DNA from: Streptomyces armeniacus
GTDB taxonomy: Bacteria > Actinomycetota > Actinomycetes > Streptomycetales > Streptomycetaceae
DNA: 64,000 bases
Reading direction: 5' to 3'
Assembly: GCF_003355155.1 (NCBI RefSeq)
Contig: NZ_CP031320.1
Location: 4,083,367 to 4,147,366 of the forward strand
The notes beneath the pieces were generated by a model, which did no database searches, was not told the DNA's origin, and was given only the letters and a program-made list of their open reading frames with translations. Made by a program: the position numbers and the translations under genes. This document shows positions 26,020-34,675 of this stretch, in pieces (within the stretch, counting starts at the first letter, position 1; each line of letters opens with the position of its first letter).

Positions 26020-26286
26020 ATGAAGACTGCGAAGAAGGCCGTCCTGGTCCTCGCCGCCGCTGGTGTCGCCGCTGGTGCCTCGGCCGGCTCCGCTCTCGCC
26101 ACCGGCGGCCACGGCCACGGCATCGACGGCGCCAACGCGAAGGGCATCGCCGCGGGCTCGCCCGGTCTGATCTCCGGCAACCTGGTGCAGGTTCCGGTGC
26201 ACATCCCGGTGAACCTGTGCTCCAACACGGTGGACGTGGTCGGCCTGCTGAACCCGACCTTCGGGAACCAGTGCGCGAACCTCTGA
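26020..26286 (+). CDS. Short chaplin
   Basis: 88-residue chaplin with a cleavable signal peptide (KKAVLVLAAAGVAAGASAGSALA), a His/Gly-rich mature N-terminus (TGGHGHGIDGANAK) and one chaplin domain (GLISGNLVQVPVHIPVNLC...LNPTFGNQC) with two Cys. The usual CGN is CSN here. GGAGG stands about 9 bases before the ATG. It lies 218 bp downstream of the first chaplin gene, with its own leader, so probably separately transcribed. Confidence 0.94.
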   Translation: MKTAKKAVLVLAAAGVAAGASAGSALATGGHGHGIDGANAKGIAAGSPGLISGNLVQVPVHIPVNLCSNTVDVVGLLNPTFGNQCANL

Positions 26287-26329
26287 TCTCACCGAGGCTC
26301 TGATCTCACCGAGATCCCCTGACAGACGG

Positions 26330-26355
26330 GCCCCGCGGCCACCCGGCCGCGGGGC
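26330..26355. terminator. Terminator after second chaplin gene
   Basis: Perfect 11-bp stem (GCCCCGCGGCC / GGCCGCGGGGC) with a 4-nt loop. It lies 44 bp after the chaplin stop codon and before the convergent gene. Confidence 0.8.
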
Positions 26356-26412
26356 TCCTGCATGTCCGGGCCCGTACGGCCCCCGTACGCCCCCGCACGC
26401 GCCCGTACGCCG

Positions 26413-27246
26413 CTACGGCAGCCCCCGCTCCAGCTCCTCCGCGTACGCGTTGTACGCCGCCACCTGTGCCCGCCGCGCCGTACGCTCCAGCGGGCGCAGC
26501 GCCTCCTGCCGTACGGCGATCTCCGACGCGCTCACCGCCGCGCCGTGCTCACGCCCGTCACCGCCGCGGTCGTACGCGATCGCGACCAACGCCCCGACCC
26601 GCTGCGCCAGTTCCAGCACCCGCACCGCCCGCGCCGGGTAGCCCGGTGCCAGCAGCCGGCGGCCCGCCTCCATCCGCGCCCGGTACGCCGCCAGCGCCGC
26701 GTCGGCCACAGGCCCCGAACCGGCCACGTCCAGCCGGTTCAGCACCTCCGTGGTGTCCCGCATCGCCTCCGCCAGCTCGCGTTCCGCCTCGGCGAGCGAC
26801 GGCACGTCCGCGGGCGGTGCCTCCCGTATCGGCAGGCAGCGCCACACCACCTCGGTGTGCACGTCGTCCGGGTGCACGCCGTCGCCGCCCGGACCCGCCT
26901 CGTGCGTCTCCGGTACGAAGCCGAGCGCGGTCCCGGCCGCGAGCACGGCCTCACCCGCCTCCAGCGCCCACGAGTTGAACTCCGGCGGCCCGCTCAGCCC
27001 CAGCGGATGCCCCGGCGCGGGCAGCGCCACCCGCAGCCCGCGCGCGCCCAGCGTGCGCAGCCGCCCGAGCGCCAGCGTCAGCCCGGCGGGCGGTTCTTCC
27101 CGGCCCTCGCCGTCGGGCAGCCCTGCCACCCGGTGCACGTCGTCGTCACCGACGATCCGTTCCGCCGCCTCGTCGGGTGAGACCTCTCCGGCGAACAGGG
27201 CGTTTCCCCAGGCGGCCAGCCGCCCCGAACGTGGTTCCTCCAGCAT
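26413..27246 (-). CDS. Conserved hypothetical protein
   Basis: 277 residues, no signal peptide or membrane segment and no catalytic motif I recognise. The first half contains ERIVGDDDVHRVAGL and a Leu-rich region (LTLALGRLRTLGARGLRVALPAPGHPLGLSG in three short pieces). The second half is predicted alpha-helical (EAERELAEAMRDTTEVLNRL, ARAVRVLELAQRVGALVAIA). Codon bias supports a real gene. It faces the chaplin gene and diverges from an ABC ATPase gene 120 bp away. Confidence 0.8.
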   Translation of the reverse strand: MLEEPRSGRLAAWGNALFAGEVSPDEAAERIVGDDDVHRVAGLPDGEGREEPPAGLTLALGRLRTLGARGLRVALPAPGHPLGLSGPPEFNSWALEAGEAVLAAGTALGFVPETHEAGPGGDGVHPDDVHTEVVWRCLPIREAPPADVPSLAEAERELAEAMRDTTEVLNRLDVAGSGPVADAALAAYRARMEAGRRLLAPGYPARAVRVLELAQRVGALVAIAYDRGGDGREHGAAVSASEIAVRQEALRPLERTARRAQVAAYNAYAEELERGLP

Positions 27247-27366
27247 GACCCCAGCCTAAGGAACAGCCTAGGGAACGCGCTGCCGACCTTGTGGCGTAGG
27301 TTTTCCCTGGGGACTGTGCCGTCAGGCACAGACGACGGCAGCGACTGCAATGGGAGACGCGCGCTC

Positions 27367-28158
27367 ATGAGCGATGTACTGGAGCTGGTGGACGTATCCG
27401 TGGTCCGCGAGGGCCGTGCTCTGGTGGACGACGTCTCCTGGTCGGTCAAGGAGGGTGAGCGGTGGGTGATCCTCGGCCCGAACGGGGCCGGCAAGACCAC
27501 CCTCCTCAACATCGCGTCCAGTTATCTGTTTCCCAGCACCGGCACCGCCACCATCCTCGGCGACCGGCTCGGCAGCGTCGACGTCTTCGAACTCCGCCCG
27601 CGTATCGGCATGGCCGGCGTGGCGCTCGCCGACAAGCTGCCGCGCAGCCAGTCCGTACTGGAGACGGTGCTCACCGCCGCGTACGGCATGACCGCGCACT
27701 GGCACGAGAGTTACGACGCCGTGGACGAGGACCGCGCCCTCGCGTTCCTCGACCGGCTGGGCATGAGCGAGTACCTGGAGCGGAAGTTCGGCACCCTCTC
27801 CGAGGGCGAGCGCAAGCGGACGCTGATCGCACGCGCCATGATGACCGACCCCGAACTGCTGCTCCTGGACGAGCCGGCGGCCGGCCTGGATCTGGGCGGC
27901 CGGGAGGACCTCGTGCGGCGGCTGGGGCGGCTCGCCCGCGACCCGTACGCGCCCTCGATGGTGATGGTGACGCACCACGTCGAGGAGATCCCGCCGGGCT
28001 TCACACACGTGCTGATGATCCGGCAGGGCAAGGTGCTCGCGGCCGGGCCCGTGGAGACCGAGCTGACCTCGCGGAATCTCTCACTCTGCTTTGGCCTGCC
28101 GCTGGTTGTGGAGCAGAGAGGCGACCGCTGGTCCGCTCAGGGTCTGCCGCTGAGCTGA
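27367..28158 (+). CDS. Stand-alone ABC transporter ATP-binding protein
   Basis: 263-residue ABC ATPase with Walker A GPNGAGKTT, signature LSEGERKR, Walker B LLLLDEPAAGLD and a switch His in VTHHVEEIP. It belongs to the ModF/ModC-like stand-alone group in which no permease is adjacent. The signature motif has Glu where Gly is usual (LSEGE). It is followed after 21 bp by the NfeD-like gene; co-transcription with NfeD and SPFH proteins suggests a membrane-organising rather than a classical import role, but this is inference. Confidence 0.88.
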   Translation: MSDVLELVDVSVVREGRALVDDVSWSVKEGERWVILGPNGAGKTTLLNIASSYLFPSTGTATILGDRLGSVDVFELRPRIGMAGVALADKLPRSQSVLETVLTAAYGMTAHWHESYDAVDEDRALAFLDRLGMSEYLERKFGTLSEGERKRTLIARAMMTDPELLLLDEPAAGLDLGGREDLVRRLGRLARDPYAPSMVMVTHHVEEIPPGFTHVLMIRQGKVLAAGPVETELTSRNLSLCFGLPLVVEQRGDRWSAQGLPLS

Positions 28159-28179
28159 TCTCGCGCCTACCATGGAGGC

Positions 28180-28602
28180 GTGGACGCATGGGTCTGGTGG
28201 CTGGTCGCCGCCGCAGGGCTGGGAATCCCTCTCGTACTCACCGCCATGCCCGAATTCGGCATGTTCGCGGTGGGCGCCGTCGCAGCGGCGGGCACGGCCG
28301 GACTCGGTGGCGGGCCGGTCGTCCAGGTCGCCGTCTTCGCGATCGTCTCGACCGCGCTCATCCTCGTCGTACGGCCGCTGGCCAAGCGCTCGGCCGCCCA
28401 ACTGCCCCAGATGCGCAGCGGCGTCGACGCGCTGCAGGGACGGCAGGCGACCGTCCTGGAGCGGGTGGACGGTCAGGGCGGCCGGATCAAGCTGGCCGGC
28501 GAGGTCTGGTCGGCGCGGTCACTCGATCCCGAAGTGGCCTACGAGCCGGGCAGCAAGGTCGACGTAGCCGAGATCGACGGTGCGACGGCTGTCGTGATGT
28601 GA
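28180..28602 (+). CDS. NfeD-family membrane protein
   Basis: 140 residues: two or three membrane helices in the first 70 residues (WVWWLVAAAGLGIPLVLTAM; VVQVAVFAIVSTALILVV), then a C-terminal OB-fold (QATVLERVDGQGGRIKLAGEVWSA). NfeD proteins pair with stomatin/SPFH proteins, and the next gene encodes one. GTG start at 28180; the ribosome binding site is poor, so translation may depend on coupling with the upstream ABC gene. Confidence 0.88.
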   Translation: MDAWVWWLVAAAGLGIPLVLTAMPEFGMFAVGAVAAAGTAGLGGGPVVQVAVFAIVSTALILVVRPLAKRSAAQLPQMRSGVDALQGRQATVLERVDGQGGRIKLAGEVWSARSLDPEVAYEPGSKVDVAEIDGATAVVM

Positions 28603-28699
28603 TAGCCGGTAACGGCCGGACAACACAGGGTTCTTGCGCAGCGGCCGCACGCAGCGAACCGCCACAACGAAGCTTCATCCACCTGCAGGGGGCTTGGCC

Positions 28700-29638
28700 A
28701 TGGACGCCATCATCATTGTTCTGATCATCCTGGTGGCGCTGGTATTCGTCGCACTCATCAAGACGATCCAGGTCATCCCGCAGGCGAGCGCCGCCATCGT
28801 CGAACGCTTCGGGCGCTACACGCGGACGCTGAACGCCGGCCTGAACATCGTCGTGCCGTTCATCGACACCATCCGGAACCGCGTGGACCTCCGCGAGCAG
28901 GTCGTGCCGTTCCCGCCGCAGCCGGTGATCACGCAGGACAACCTGGTCGTGAACATCGACACGGTCATCTACTACCAGGTGACCGACGCCCGCGCCGCCA
29001 CGTACGAGGTCGCCAGCTACATCCAGGCGATCGAGCAGCTCACCGTCACCACCCTGCGCAACATCATCGGCGGCATGGACCTCGAGCGGACCCTGACCTC
29101 CCGCGAGGAGATCAACGCAGCCCTGCGCGGCGTCCTCGACGAGGCCACCGGCAAGTGGGGCATCCGCGTCAACCGCGTCGAGCTGAAGGCCATCGAGCCG
29201 CCGACCTCCATCCAGGACTCGATGGAGAAGCAGATGCGCGCCGACCGCGACAAGCGCGCCGCGATCCTCCAGGCCGAGGGCGTCCGGCAGTCCGCCATCC
29301 TGACCGCCGAGGGCGAGAAGCAGTCCGCGATCCTGCGGGCCGAGGGCGAGTCCAAGTCGGCCGCGCTGCGCGCCGAGGGCGAGGCGCAGGCGATCCGTAC
29401 GGTCTTCGAGTCCATCCACGCGGGGGACCCGGACCAGAAGCTCCTGTCGTACCAGTACCTGCAGATGCTGCCGAAGATCGCCGAGGGCGACGCCAACAAG
29501 CTCTGGATCGTGCCCAGCGAGATCGGCGACGCGCTCAAGGGCCTCGGCGGCGCCCTCGACGGCTTCCGGCCGGGCGGCGGCGGTGGCGGCAACAGCGCGG
29601 GCGGCAACAGCGGCGGCGGCCTCACCAAGGCGGACTGA
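28700..29638 (+). CDS. SPFH/stomatin-like membrane protein
   Basis: 312 residues: one N-terminal membrane anchor (IIIVLIILVALVFVALI), an SPFH/band-7 domain (about 25-190), a coiled-coil of AEGE repeats (QAEGVRQSAILTAEGEKQ, LRAEGESKSAALRAEGE) and a Gly/Asn/Ser-rich tail. It forms membrane microdomains with NfeD-type partners and can modulate proteases such as FtsH/HtpX in other bacteria. The ATG is supported by AGGGGG about 9 bases upstream. Confidence 0.93.
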   Translation: MDAIIIVLIILVALVFVALIKTIQVIPQASAAIVERFGRYTRTLNAGLNIVVPFIDTIRNRVDLREQVVPFPPQPVITQDNLVVNIDTVIYYQVTDARAATYEVASYIQAIEQLTVTTLRNIIGGMDLERTLTSREEINAALRGVLDEATGKWGIRVNRVELKAIEPPTSIQDSMEKQMRADRDKRAAILQAEGVRQSAILTAEGEKQSAILRAEGESKSAALRAEGEAQAIRTVFESIHAGDPDQKLLSYQYLQMLPKIAEGDANKLWIVPSEIGDALKGLGGALDGFRPGGGGGGNSAGGNSGGGLTKAD

Positions 29639-29807
29639 CACATCGCGCTGACACCGCCGACTGACACCGCCGACTGACAGAGCAGGCTGACACAACCGGC
29701 TGACCAGCGCGGACAGACCAGGGCCGGGCCCCCGGCTGCGCGTCCCGTACGCCCCTCGGGCATGATTCGCTGCATTGGGCACCGAACCATCCGAGGGGCG
29801 TTGACGC

Positions 29808-30575
29808 GTGGGCATCTGGGAGGCCGTGGCCGTTTGCGCGGCGGGCATCGTCGCAGGCGGGATGAACACCATCGTGGGCTCCGGGACCCTGATCACCTTC
29901 CCGGTGCTGCTCGCGGTGGGACTGCCGCCCGTCACCGCGAACGTCTCCAACGCGCTCGGGCTCGTCCCCGGCTCCGTCAGCGGCGCCATCGGCTACCGCC
30001 GCGAACTCGCCGGGCAGCGCGGCCGCGTGCTGCGGCTCGGCGGCGTCGCGCTGTGCGGGGGGATGGCCGGCGCCGCGCTGCTGGTCACGCTGCCGTCCAG
30101 CGCGTTCGATCTGATCGTTCCGGTGCTGATCGGCCTCGCGCTGATCCTCGTCATCGTCCAGCCCCGGCTGGCCAAGGCGGTGCAGAACCGGCGCGAACGG
30201 AACGGCAGCACGCCCCGCCCGCACGGCGGCCCGGTGCTGCTCGGAGGCATCGCCCTGTCCAGCGCGTACGGCGGCTACTTCGGCGCGGCCCAGGGCGTCA
30301 TCTACATCGCCCTCATGGGCCTCCTGCTGCACGAGGACCTGCAGCGCATCAACGCCGTCAAGAACATCCTCGGCGCGGTCGTCAACGGAGCCGCCGCCGT
30401 CTTCTTCCTGTTCGTCGCCGAGTTCGACTGGACGGCCGTACTGCTGATCGCGTCCGGCTCGGCGGTCGGCGGCGTGGTCGGCGCCAAGATAGGGCGGAAG
30501 CTGCCGCCGACCGTGCTGCGGGCCGTCATCGTCGCCGTCGGCATCGCCGCGATCGTCCAGCTGCTGATGCGCTGA
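29808..30575 (+). CDS. TauE/SafE-family sulfite/organosulfonate exporter-like permease
   Basis: 255-residue membrane protein with about eight hydrophobic segments and the two-fold repeat typical of TauE/SafE. The N-terminal GGMNTIVGSGTLITFPVLLA and the mid-protein GGYFGAAQGV are the paired signature regions. Family members move sulfite, sulfoacetate or related anions; the actual substrate is unknown. GTG start with GAGGGG about 9 bases upstream. Confidence 0.9.
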   Translation: MGIWEAVAVCAAGIVAGGMNTIVGSGTLITFPVLLAVGLPPVTANVSNALGLVPGSVSGAIGYRRELAGQRGRVLRLGGVALCGGMAGAALLVTLPSSAFDLIVPVLIGLALILVIVQPRLAKAVQNRRERNGSTPRPHGGPVLLGGIALSSAYGGYFGAAQGVIYIALMGLLLHEDLQRINAVKNILGAVVNGAAAVFFLFVAEFDWTAVLLIASGSAVGGVVGAKIGRKLPPTVLRAVIVAVGIAAIVQLLMR

Positions 30576-30591
30576 CGCGCTGACGCAGGAA

Positions 30592-30618
30592 GCGGCGGGG
30601 GCCACCCGCCCCCGCCGC
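30592..30618. terminator. Bidirectional terminator, TauE / HNH genes
   Basis: Perfect 10-bp stem (GCGGCGGGGG / CCCCCGCCGC) with a 7-nt loop between two convergent genes. Confidence 0.75.
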
Positions 30619-30651
30619 CCTGGTCACGCTGCTCTGGTCACGCCGTACGGC

Positions 30652-31221
30652 TCACGCCGCCGGCGCCGGTGCGGACGCCTTCGGCGCCGTCACCGTCAGC
30701 CACTCCGGCAGCGGCTCCGCGCCGCTCCCGCTGTCGCGGCCGTCCCCGCGGGCCCCGTCCCGCAGCCGCAGCGCCAGCAGCAGCGCGTCGGCCGGCGTCG
30801 GCTCGAACGGCCGGGTCAGCAGCCGCATCCCCGCCTGCGCGGGCGTACGGTCCGCCTTGCGGTGGTTGTCCGACGCACAGGCCGCGACCGTGTTCAGCCA
30901 CGTGTCGCCGCCGCCGTGCGAACGCGGAACGACATGGTCCACCGTGGTCGCCCGGCGCCCGCAGTACGCGCACCGGTGCTGGTCCCGTATGAGGACACCG
31001 CGCCGCGACCACGGCGCGCGTTGTCGGAACGGCACCCTCACGAATCTGCAGAGTCTGATCACGAGCGGCACCGGAAGGTCGATGCTCGCGGCCCGCACCC
31101 GCAGCCCGGAGTGTGCGTGCTCGACGACGGCCTTGTCCTGCATGACAAGCACCACCGCGCGCCGCAGCGACACCGTCGACAGCGGCTCAAAGCTCGCGTT
31201 GAGGACGAGCGTCTCGCGCAT
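30652..31221 (-). CDS. HNH endonuclease
   Basis: 189-residue protein with a compact HNH nuclease domain at about 95-140: RCAYCGRRATTVDHVVPRSH followed by DTWLNTVAACASDNHRK. The HNH residues (DH, the N of LN, and the H of NH) and two zinc-type CxxC/C residues are intact. The N-terminal 60 residues (LVLNASFEPLSTVSLRRAVVL) match the conserved chromosomal HNH group of actinobacteria, not a homing endonuclease. Strong GGAGG about 8 bases before the ATG. Biological role unknown. Confidence 0.9.
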   Translation of the reverse strand: MRETLVLNASFEPLSTVSLRRAVVLVMQDKAVVEHAHSGLRVRAASIDLPVPLVIRLCRFVRVPFRQRAPWSRRGVLIRDQHRCAYCGRRATTVDHVVPRSHGGGDTWLNTVAACASDNHRKADRTPAQAGMRLLTRPFEPTPADALLLALRLRDGARGDGRDSGSGAEPLPEWLTVTAPKASAPAPAA

Positions 31222-31632
31222 CCCCTCCACCTCCCCGGTCCGTCCCCGTCCGGCTGACGAGGTGGCTCCACTGTGCCGCCGCCTGATCAGGTGGACAACG
31301 CAATTTCCCCCTGCCGTACGGCACGTGACAGCCGCGGAACCGCCGTACGGCAGCGGAATGAAGAGTGCGCGAAGCAGGAAAGGAAAGAGGCGCGAAAGGG
31401 AGAGGGAGAGAACGCGAAGGGCAGTCGGCGCGGCCGTCCGACCCCCGGCCGGACTCCGGCGGACAGGGGGCGCAGACACGAGCGCCCTCGCCGTCCCCGC
31501 GTCAGCGGTGCCGACTGCCCGACGCACACCATGCGCGGGGCGCCACGGGCGGCGCAACGGAATTTGTACGCCCGCCCGCGCCGCCCGTACGGAACGCACC
31601 TCCCGTACGGCACGCACCGCCCGCCGGGTGGC
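31222..31632. other. Non-coding spacer with purine-rich tract
   Basis: 411 bp between two minus-strand genes with no convincing coding frame. The part next to the HNH gene should hold its promoter. A striking purine-rich tract (about 31357-31420, words such as GGAAAGGAAAGAGG and GGGAGAGGGAGAG) occupies the middle. Near 31570-31620 CGTACGG motifs recur. Confidence 0.5.
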
Positions 31633-32172
31633 TCAGCCCTCGGCCCGCACCTCGTACTCGCCGATCAGCTGCGCACGCGCCAGCGTCTTGAAGCGCAGAT
31701 TGAACCCGACGACAGCGGGAGACGCGTCCGCGTCCGGCCCGAGCGTGTCGGCGTCCACCGCGTACACGGTGAACACGTAGCGGTGCGGGCCGTCCCCGGG
31801 CGGCGGCGCGGCGCCGCCGAAGTCACGGGTGCCGAAGTCGTTCCGTACGTGCACGGCACCCTCGGGCAGGCCCTTCATGTCGCCCGAGCCCGCACCCGCG
31901 GGCAGCTCCGTCACGCCGGCCGGGATGTCGAACACCGACCAGTGCCAGAAGCCGGAGCCGGTCGGCGCGTCCGGGTCGAAGCACGTCACCGCAAAGCTTT
32001 TCGTCTCCGCCGGGAACCCCTCCCAGCGGAGGTGCGGAGAGGTGTTCCCCTCCGCGTACACCTGGGCGGACGGCAGCTCCCGGCCCTCCGTCACATCGTC
32101 GCTCACCACGGTGAACGCGGGCACCTCCGGGTGGAAGTCGTGCGGGAGCGGGCGCCGCTTCTGCTCGGTCAC
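31633..32172 (-). CDS. YbhB/YbcL family (PEBP, Raf-kinase-inhibitor-like) protein
   Basis: 179-residue phosphatidylethanolamine-binding-protein fold. Conserved pieces are [29 protein letters not shown] (the DPDAP ligand pocket) and [13 protein letters not shown]. In bacteria these small cytoplasmic proteins have no firm function. GTG start at 32172 with AGGAGG just upstream; an ATG is not available at the family start. Confidence 0.9.
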   Translation of the reverse strand: MTEQKRRPLPHDFHPEVPAFTVVSDDVTEGRELPSAQVYAEGNTSPHLRWEGFPAETKSFAVTCFDPDAPTGSGFWHWSVFDIPAGVTELPAGAGSGDMKGLPEGAVHVRNDFGTRDFGGAAPPPGDGPHRYVFTVYAVDADTLGPDADASPAVVGFNLRFKTLARAQLIGEYEVRAEG

Positions 32173-32259
32173 GTCGGGTCCTCCTCGTCGTGCGAATCGC
32201 TGCACCGGCCAGCCTAACGAGCGTCGCAGCGCCGGGCTGACAGCATGGCTGAGTGCTAG

Positions 32260-32454
32260 GCAAGACACTGCCCGCACCCGCAACGGCGGCTGCCGCTGCG
32301 GAACCGCGGGTATTACCGGGAGTACGCCGTCACCGCCCCGGGCTCCGACAGCCGCGGCACCGGACGGCACGTCGCCGGCGAAGGCGGCGGATGCGACGAA
32401 CGCTCTTACCTCAGTGACCACTACGAGACCTTCAAAGCGGTGGTGCAATCGTGA
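32260..32454 (+). pseudogene. Remnant of guanyl-specific ribonuclease (RNase Sa/T1 type)
   Basis: The reading frame ending at the TGA at 32452-32454 encodes the C-terminal half of a microbial guanyl RNase: [20 protein letters not shown], then HVAGEG, and SDHYETF near the end. By comparison with RNase Sa, the three catalytic positions are present: Glu in YYREY, Arg in RGTGR and His in SDHYETF. The N-terminal half, with signal peptide and substrate-binding NRE loop, is missing, and an in-frame TAG lies at 32257. The sequence just before (32260-32310) looks like a deleted and scrambled NRE-RLP segment. Its last 4 bases overlap the barstar start (GTGA), the arrangement expected for an RNase-inhibitor operon. 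Confidence 0.75.
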
Positions 32455-32882
32455 CCAGCCCTGTGCAACTGCCAGAACTCCCCGACGACGGCCTGAGCGG
32501 CATCTTCGACGGCACGGTGCCGCCCGGCGTCTACCGGGTGCCTTCGGTGGGACCGGAAGCCCTGCTCCAGGCCCAGGCAGAGAACTGGCAGGCGGCCGTA
32601 CTGGATCTGGGCGGCGTCACCGACAAGGCGGGGTTCCTCGACGCCTGCGCCTCCGGCCTCGAGCTCCCGGACTGGTTCGGACGCAACTGGGACGCCCTTG
32701 CCGACTGCCTCACCGACCTCTCCTGGTGGGGCGAGCCGAACGGCTATCTGGTGCTCACCAGCGGCTGGCCGGACTTCGAGCGTGCCGCACCCGAGGCCGC
32801 CGAGCACGCGGCCGGTGTCTTCGCGGCGGCGGTCGGGTACTGGGCGGTCCGGGACGCGCCGCTTGCCACGCTCCTCGGCTGA
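32451..32882 (+). CDS. Barstar-family ribonuclease inhibitor
   Basis: 143 residues with the barstar core: [20 protein letters not shown] and [19 protein letters not shown], then GYLVLTSGW. Barstar binds and blocks the active site of barnase/RNase Sa-type enzymes in the cytoplasm. The GTG start overlaps the stop of the RNase remnant, so the inhibitor is complete while its cognate enzyme appears decayed. It may guard against RNases from other loci or neighbouring strains. Confidence 0.88.
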   Translation: MTSPVQLPELPDDGLSGIFDGTVPPGVYRVPSVGPEALLQAQAENWQAAVLDLGGVTDKAGFLDACASGLELPDWFGRNWDALADCLTDLSWWGEPNGYLVLTSGWPDFERAAPEAAEHAAGVFAAAVGYWAVRDAPLATLLG

Positions 32883-32883
32883 C

Positions 32884-32921
32884 CGCGCCCGACCGCGTAC
32901 CGCGCCCGACCGCGTACCGCG
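32884..32921. repeat. 17-bp tandem duplication
   Basis: GCGCCCGACCGCGTACC is repeated head to tail just after the barstar stop codon. It is followed by a further partial unit and then the terminator stem. Confidence 0.7.
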
Positions 32922-32923
32922 CA

Positions 32924-32970
32924 ACGACGGACGGGGCCCGCTCCCAGAAGAAGCGGACCCCGTCCGTCGT
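32924..32970. terminator. Long hairpin between barstar and spo0M
   Basis: Near-perfect stem: ACGACGGACGGGGCCCGCT pairs with AGCGGACCCCGTCCGTCGT with one interruption, around a 9-nt loop. It serves the convergent pair. Confidence 0.85.
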
Positions 32971-33007
32971 ACGTACGCCACATGCCCCGGCGGCGGGCCG
33001 GCCGCGC

Positions 33008-33790
33008 TCAGAACCAGTTGCGCTTGCCGCCGACCTCCGCCAGCCACTGGTTGAGGTAGGCCGCCCAGTCGGTGTCCTGGAAGGTGTTGAGGCCCATGGT
33101 GAACGAGCGGTACGAGTCGCTGCCCTCGCTGAACAGCCCCGGCTTCTTGTCCATCTCCAGGACGACGTCCATCTCCCGGTCGTCCGCGACGAAGCTCAGC
33201 TCCACGGCGTTCAGCCCGCGGTACTGCTCGGGCGCAAAGAACTCGATCTCCTGGTAGAAGGGGAGCCGCTGCCGCGTGCCGCGGATGTGCCCCTTCTCCA
33301 TGTCCGCGCTCTTGAAGCGGAAGCCGAGCGCCCCGAACGCGTCGAGCAGCGCCTGCTGCGCGGGCAGCGGGTGCACGTTCACCGGGTCGAGGTCACCGGA
33401 GTCCACGGCACGGGCGATCTCGAGCTCCGTCACCACCCCGATGTTCATCCCCGTGAGCTGCCGCCCCATGAACGACGTGATCGGCGTCTCCCACGGGATC
33501 TCCAGGCCGAACTGCACCGCGTGCACGGCGCCCGGCTGCACCTCGAAGGCACCGCCCAGCTGCTGCTTGTTGAAGACGATGTTCTGCTTGAACTCGTTGT
33601 CCTGGCTCTCCACCTCGACCTGTGCCTGGAGACCCACGGACAGTCCTTCGATCTGCTGAGCGACGGACCCGCCCTGGATCCGCACCTCGCCCTGCACGAC
33701 GCCGCCCGGAACCACGTTCGGCTCGGTCAGCACCGTCTCGACCGAAGCGCCCCCGGCGCCCACGCTCGCAAGCAGCTTCTTGAAGCCCAT
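33008..33790 (-). CDS. Spo0M-like sporulation control protein
   Basis: 260-residue SpoOM/arrestin-fold protein: GFKKLLASVGAGGASVETVL at the N-terminus, then repeated beta-strand sequence (GGVVQGEVRIQGG, VGLQAQVEVES) and the DADM-like ADMEKGHIRG segment. In Bacillus, Spo0M negatively influences sporulation and cytoskeleton-linked processes; in Streptomyces its homologues are conserved but poorly defined. The ATG at 33790 has AGGAAGAG a few bases upstream and fits the family start; an in-frame extension upstream looks spurious. Confidence 0.9.
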   Translation of the reverse strand: MGFKKLLASVGAGGASVETVLTEPNVVPGGVVQGEVRIQGGSVAQQIEGLSVGLQAQVEVESQDNEFKQNIVFNKQQLGGAFEVQPGAVHAVQFGLEIPWETPITSFMGRQLTGMNIGVVTELEIARAVDSGDLDPVNVHPLPAQQALLDAFGALGFRFKSADMEKGHIRGTRQRLPFYQEIEFFAPEQYRGLNAVELSFVADDREMDVVLEMDKKPGLFSEGSDSYRSFTMGLNTFQDTDWAAYLNQWLAEVGGKRNWF

Positions 33791-33898
33791 GCTCTTCCTC
33801 TCCAGGATCGGCCCTGTATCGCCCTGCGGTGACACCTTGCCCGTAACAAACGCCACAGCCCCGCCCGCGGTTCCACCGTTCCACTAGGCTCCGACGGC

Positions 33899-34594
33899 AT
33901 GATCGATGGCCGAGACCGTACGCGCGGCAATGACGATAGCCGTATCCCGCTGCCGCACTCCTTCTTCGACCGCCCCGTCCTCGAGGTCGCTCCGGACCTC
34001 CTCGGGCGCGTACTCGTACGGATGACGGCCGACGGCCCGATCGAGCTGCGGCTCACGGAAGTCGAGGCGTACGCGGGGGAGATCGACCCCGGCTCGCACG
34101 CGTTCCGCGGCAGGACGCGGCGCAACGCGTCGATGTTCGGGCCGCCGGGGCACGCGTACGTCTACTTCATCTACGGGATGTGGTGGAACCTCAACCTCGT
34201 CTGCGGGTCCGAGGGCCACGCGAGCGGTGTGCTGCTGCGCGGCGGCGAGATCCTCAAGGGCGCGGAGCTCGCGCGGGAGCGCCGCCCGAAGGCGCGCAAG
34301 GACACAGAACTGGCCAAGGGGCCTGCCCGCCTCGCCACGGCCCTGGGCGTGGACCGCGCCCTGGACGGCGCGGAAGTGTGCGGGCCGGAGGGCACCGGGG
34401 AGCTGCGCGTCCTCACAGGTCACCCGGTGGTCACGGGGACGATACGGACGGGCCCGCGCACGGGTGTCGGCGGCGAGGGCGCGGCCAACCCGTGGCGCTA
34501 CTGGCTCGACGGCGACCCGACGGTGAGCCCTTACCGGCCACACCAACCCAGGCGTCGGAAGGCGGGACTTGACTCCGGCCGGGCCGAGGCCTAA
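33899..34594 (+). CDS. DNA-3-methyladenine glycosylase (AAG family)
   Basis: 231 residues of the mammalian-type AAG/MPG fold. Recognisable parts are [20 protein letters not shown], the catalytic-acid region [16 protein letters not shown], and [15 protein letters not shown], which supplies the intercalating and base-binding residues. It excises alkylated purines in base-excision repair. No clear ribosome binding site precedes the ATG. Its final 26 bp overlap the first promoter of the rRNA-operon leader, a tight arrangement that argues the two have long been neighbours. Confidence 0.92.
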   Translation: MIDGRDRTRGNDDSRIPLPHSFFDRPVLEVAPDLLGRVLVRMTADGPIELRLTEVEAYAGEIDPGSHAFRGRTRRNASMFGPPGHAYVYFIYGMWWNLNLVCGSEGHASGVLLRGGEILKGAELARERRPKARKDTELAKGPARLATALGVDRALDGAEVCGPEGTGELRVLTGHPVVTGTIRTGPRTGVGGEGAANPWRYWLDGDPTVSPYRPHQPRRRKAGLDSGRAEA

Positions 34595-34597
34595 CGT
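34569..34597 (+). promoter_or_regulatory. rrn promoter, sigma-HrdB type
   Basis: -35 TTGACT (34569-34574), 17-bp spacer, -10 TAACGT (34592-34597). Nearly ideal vegetative promoter overlapping the 3' end of the DNA glycosylase gene. Confidence 0.75.
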
Positions 34598-34675
34598 TGA
34601 CCGAGCCGCTGGAAAGTGGGCGGATCGTCACGCTGGCCGCAAGGCCGCGTGAGACCAGCCCAGAGCGGCCAACCA

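Noticed and set aside
32451..32882. Complete toxin-antitoxin (RNase-barstar) module
   Set aside because: The enzyme part is truncated and lacks a start and signal sequence; only the inhibitor is intact.
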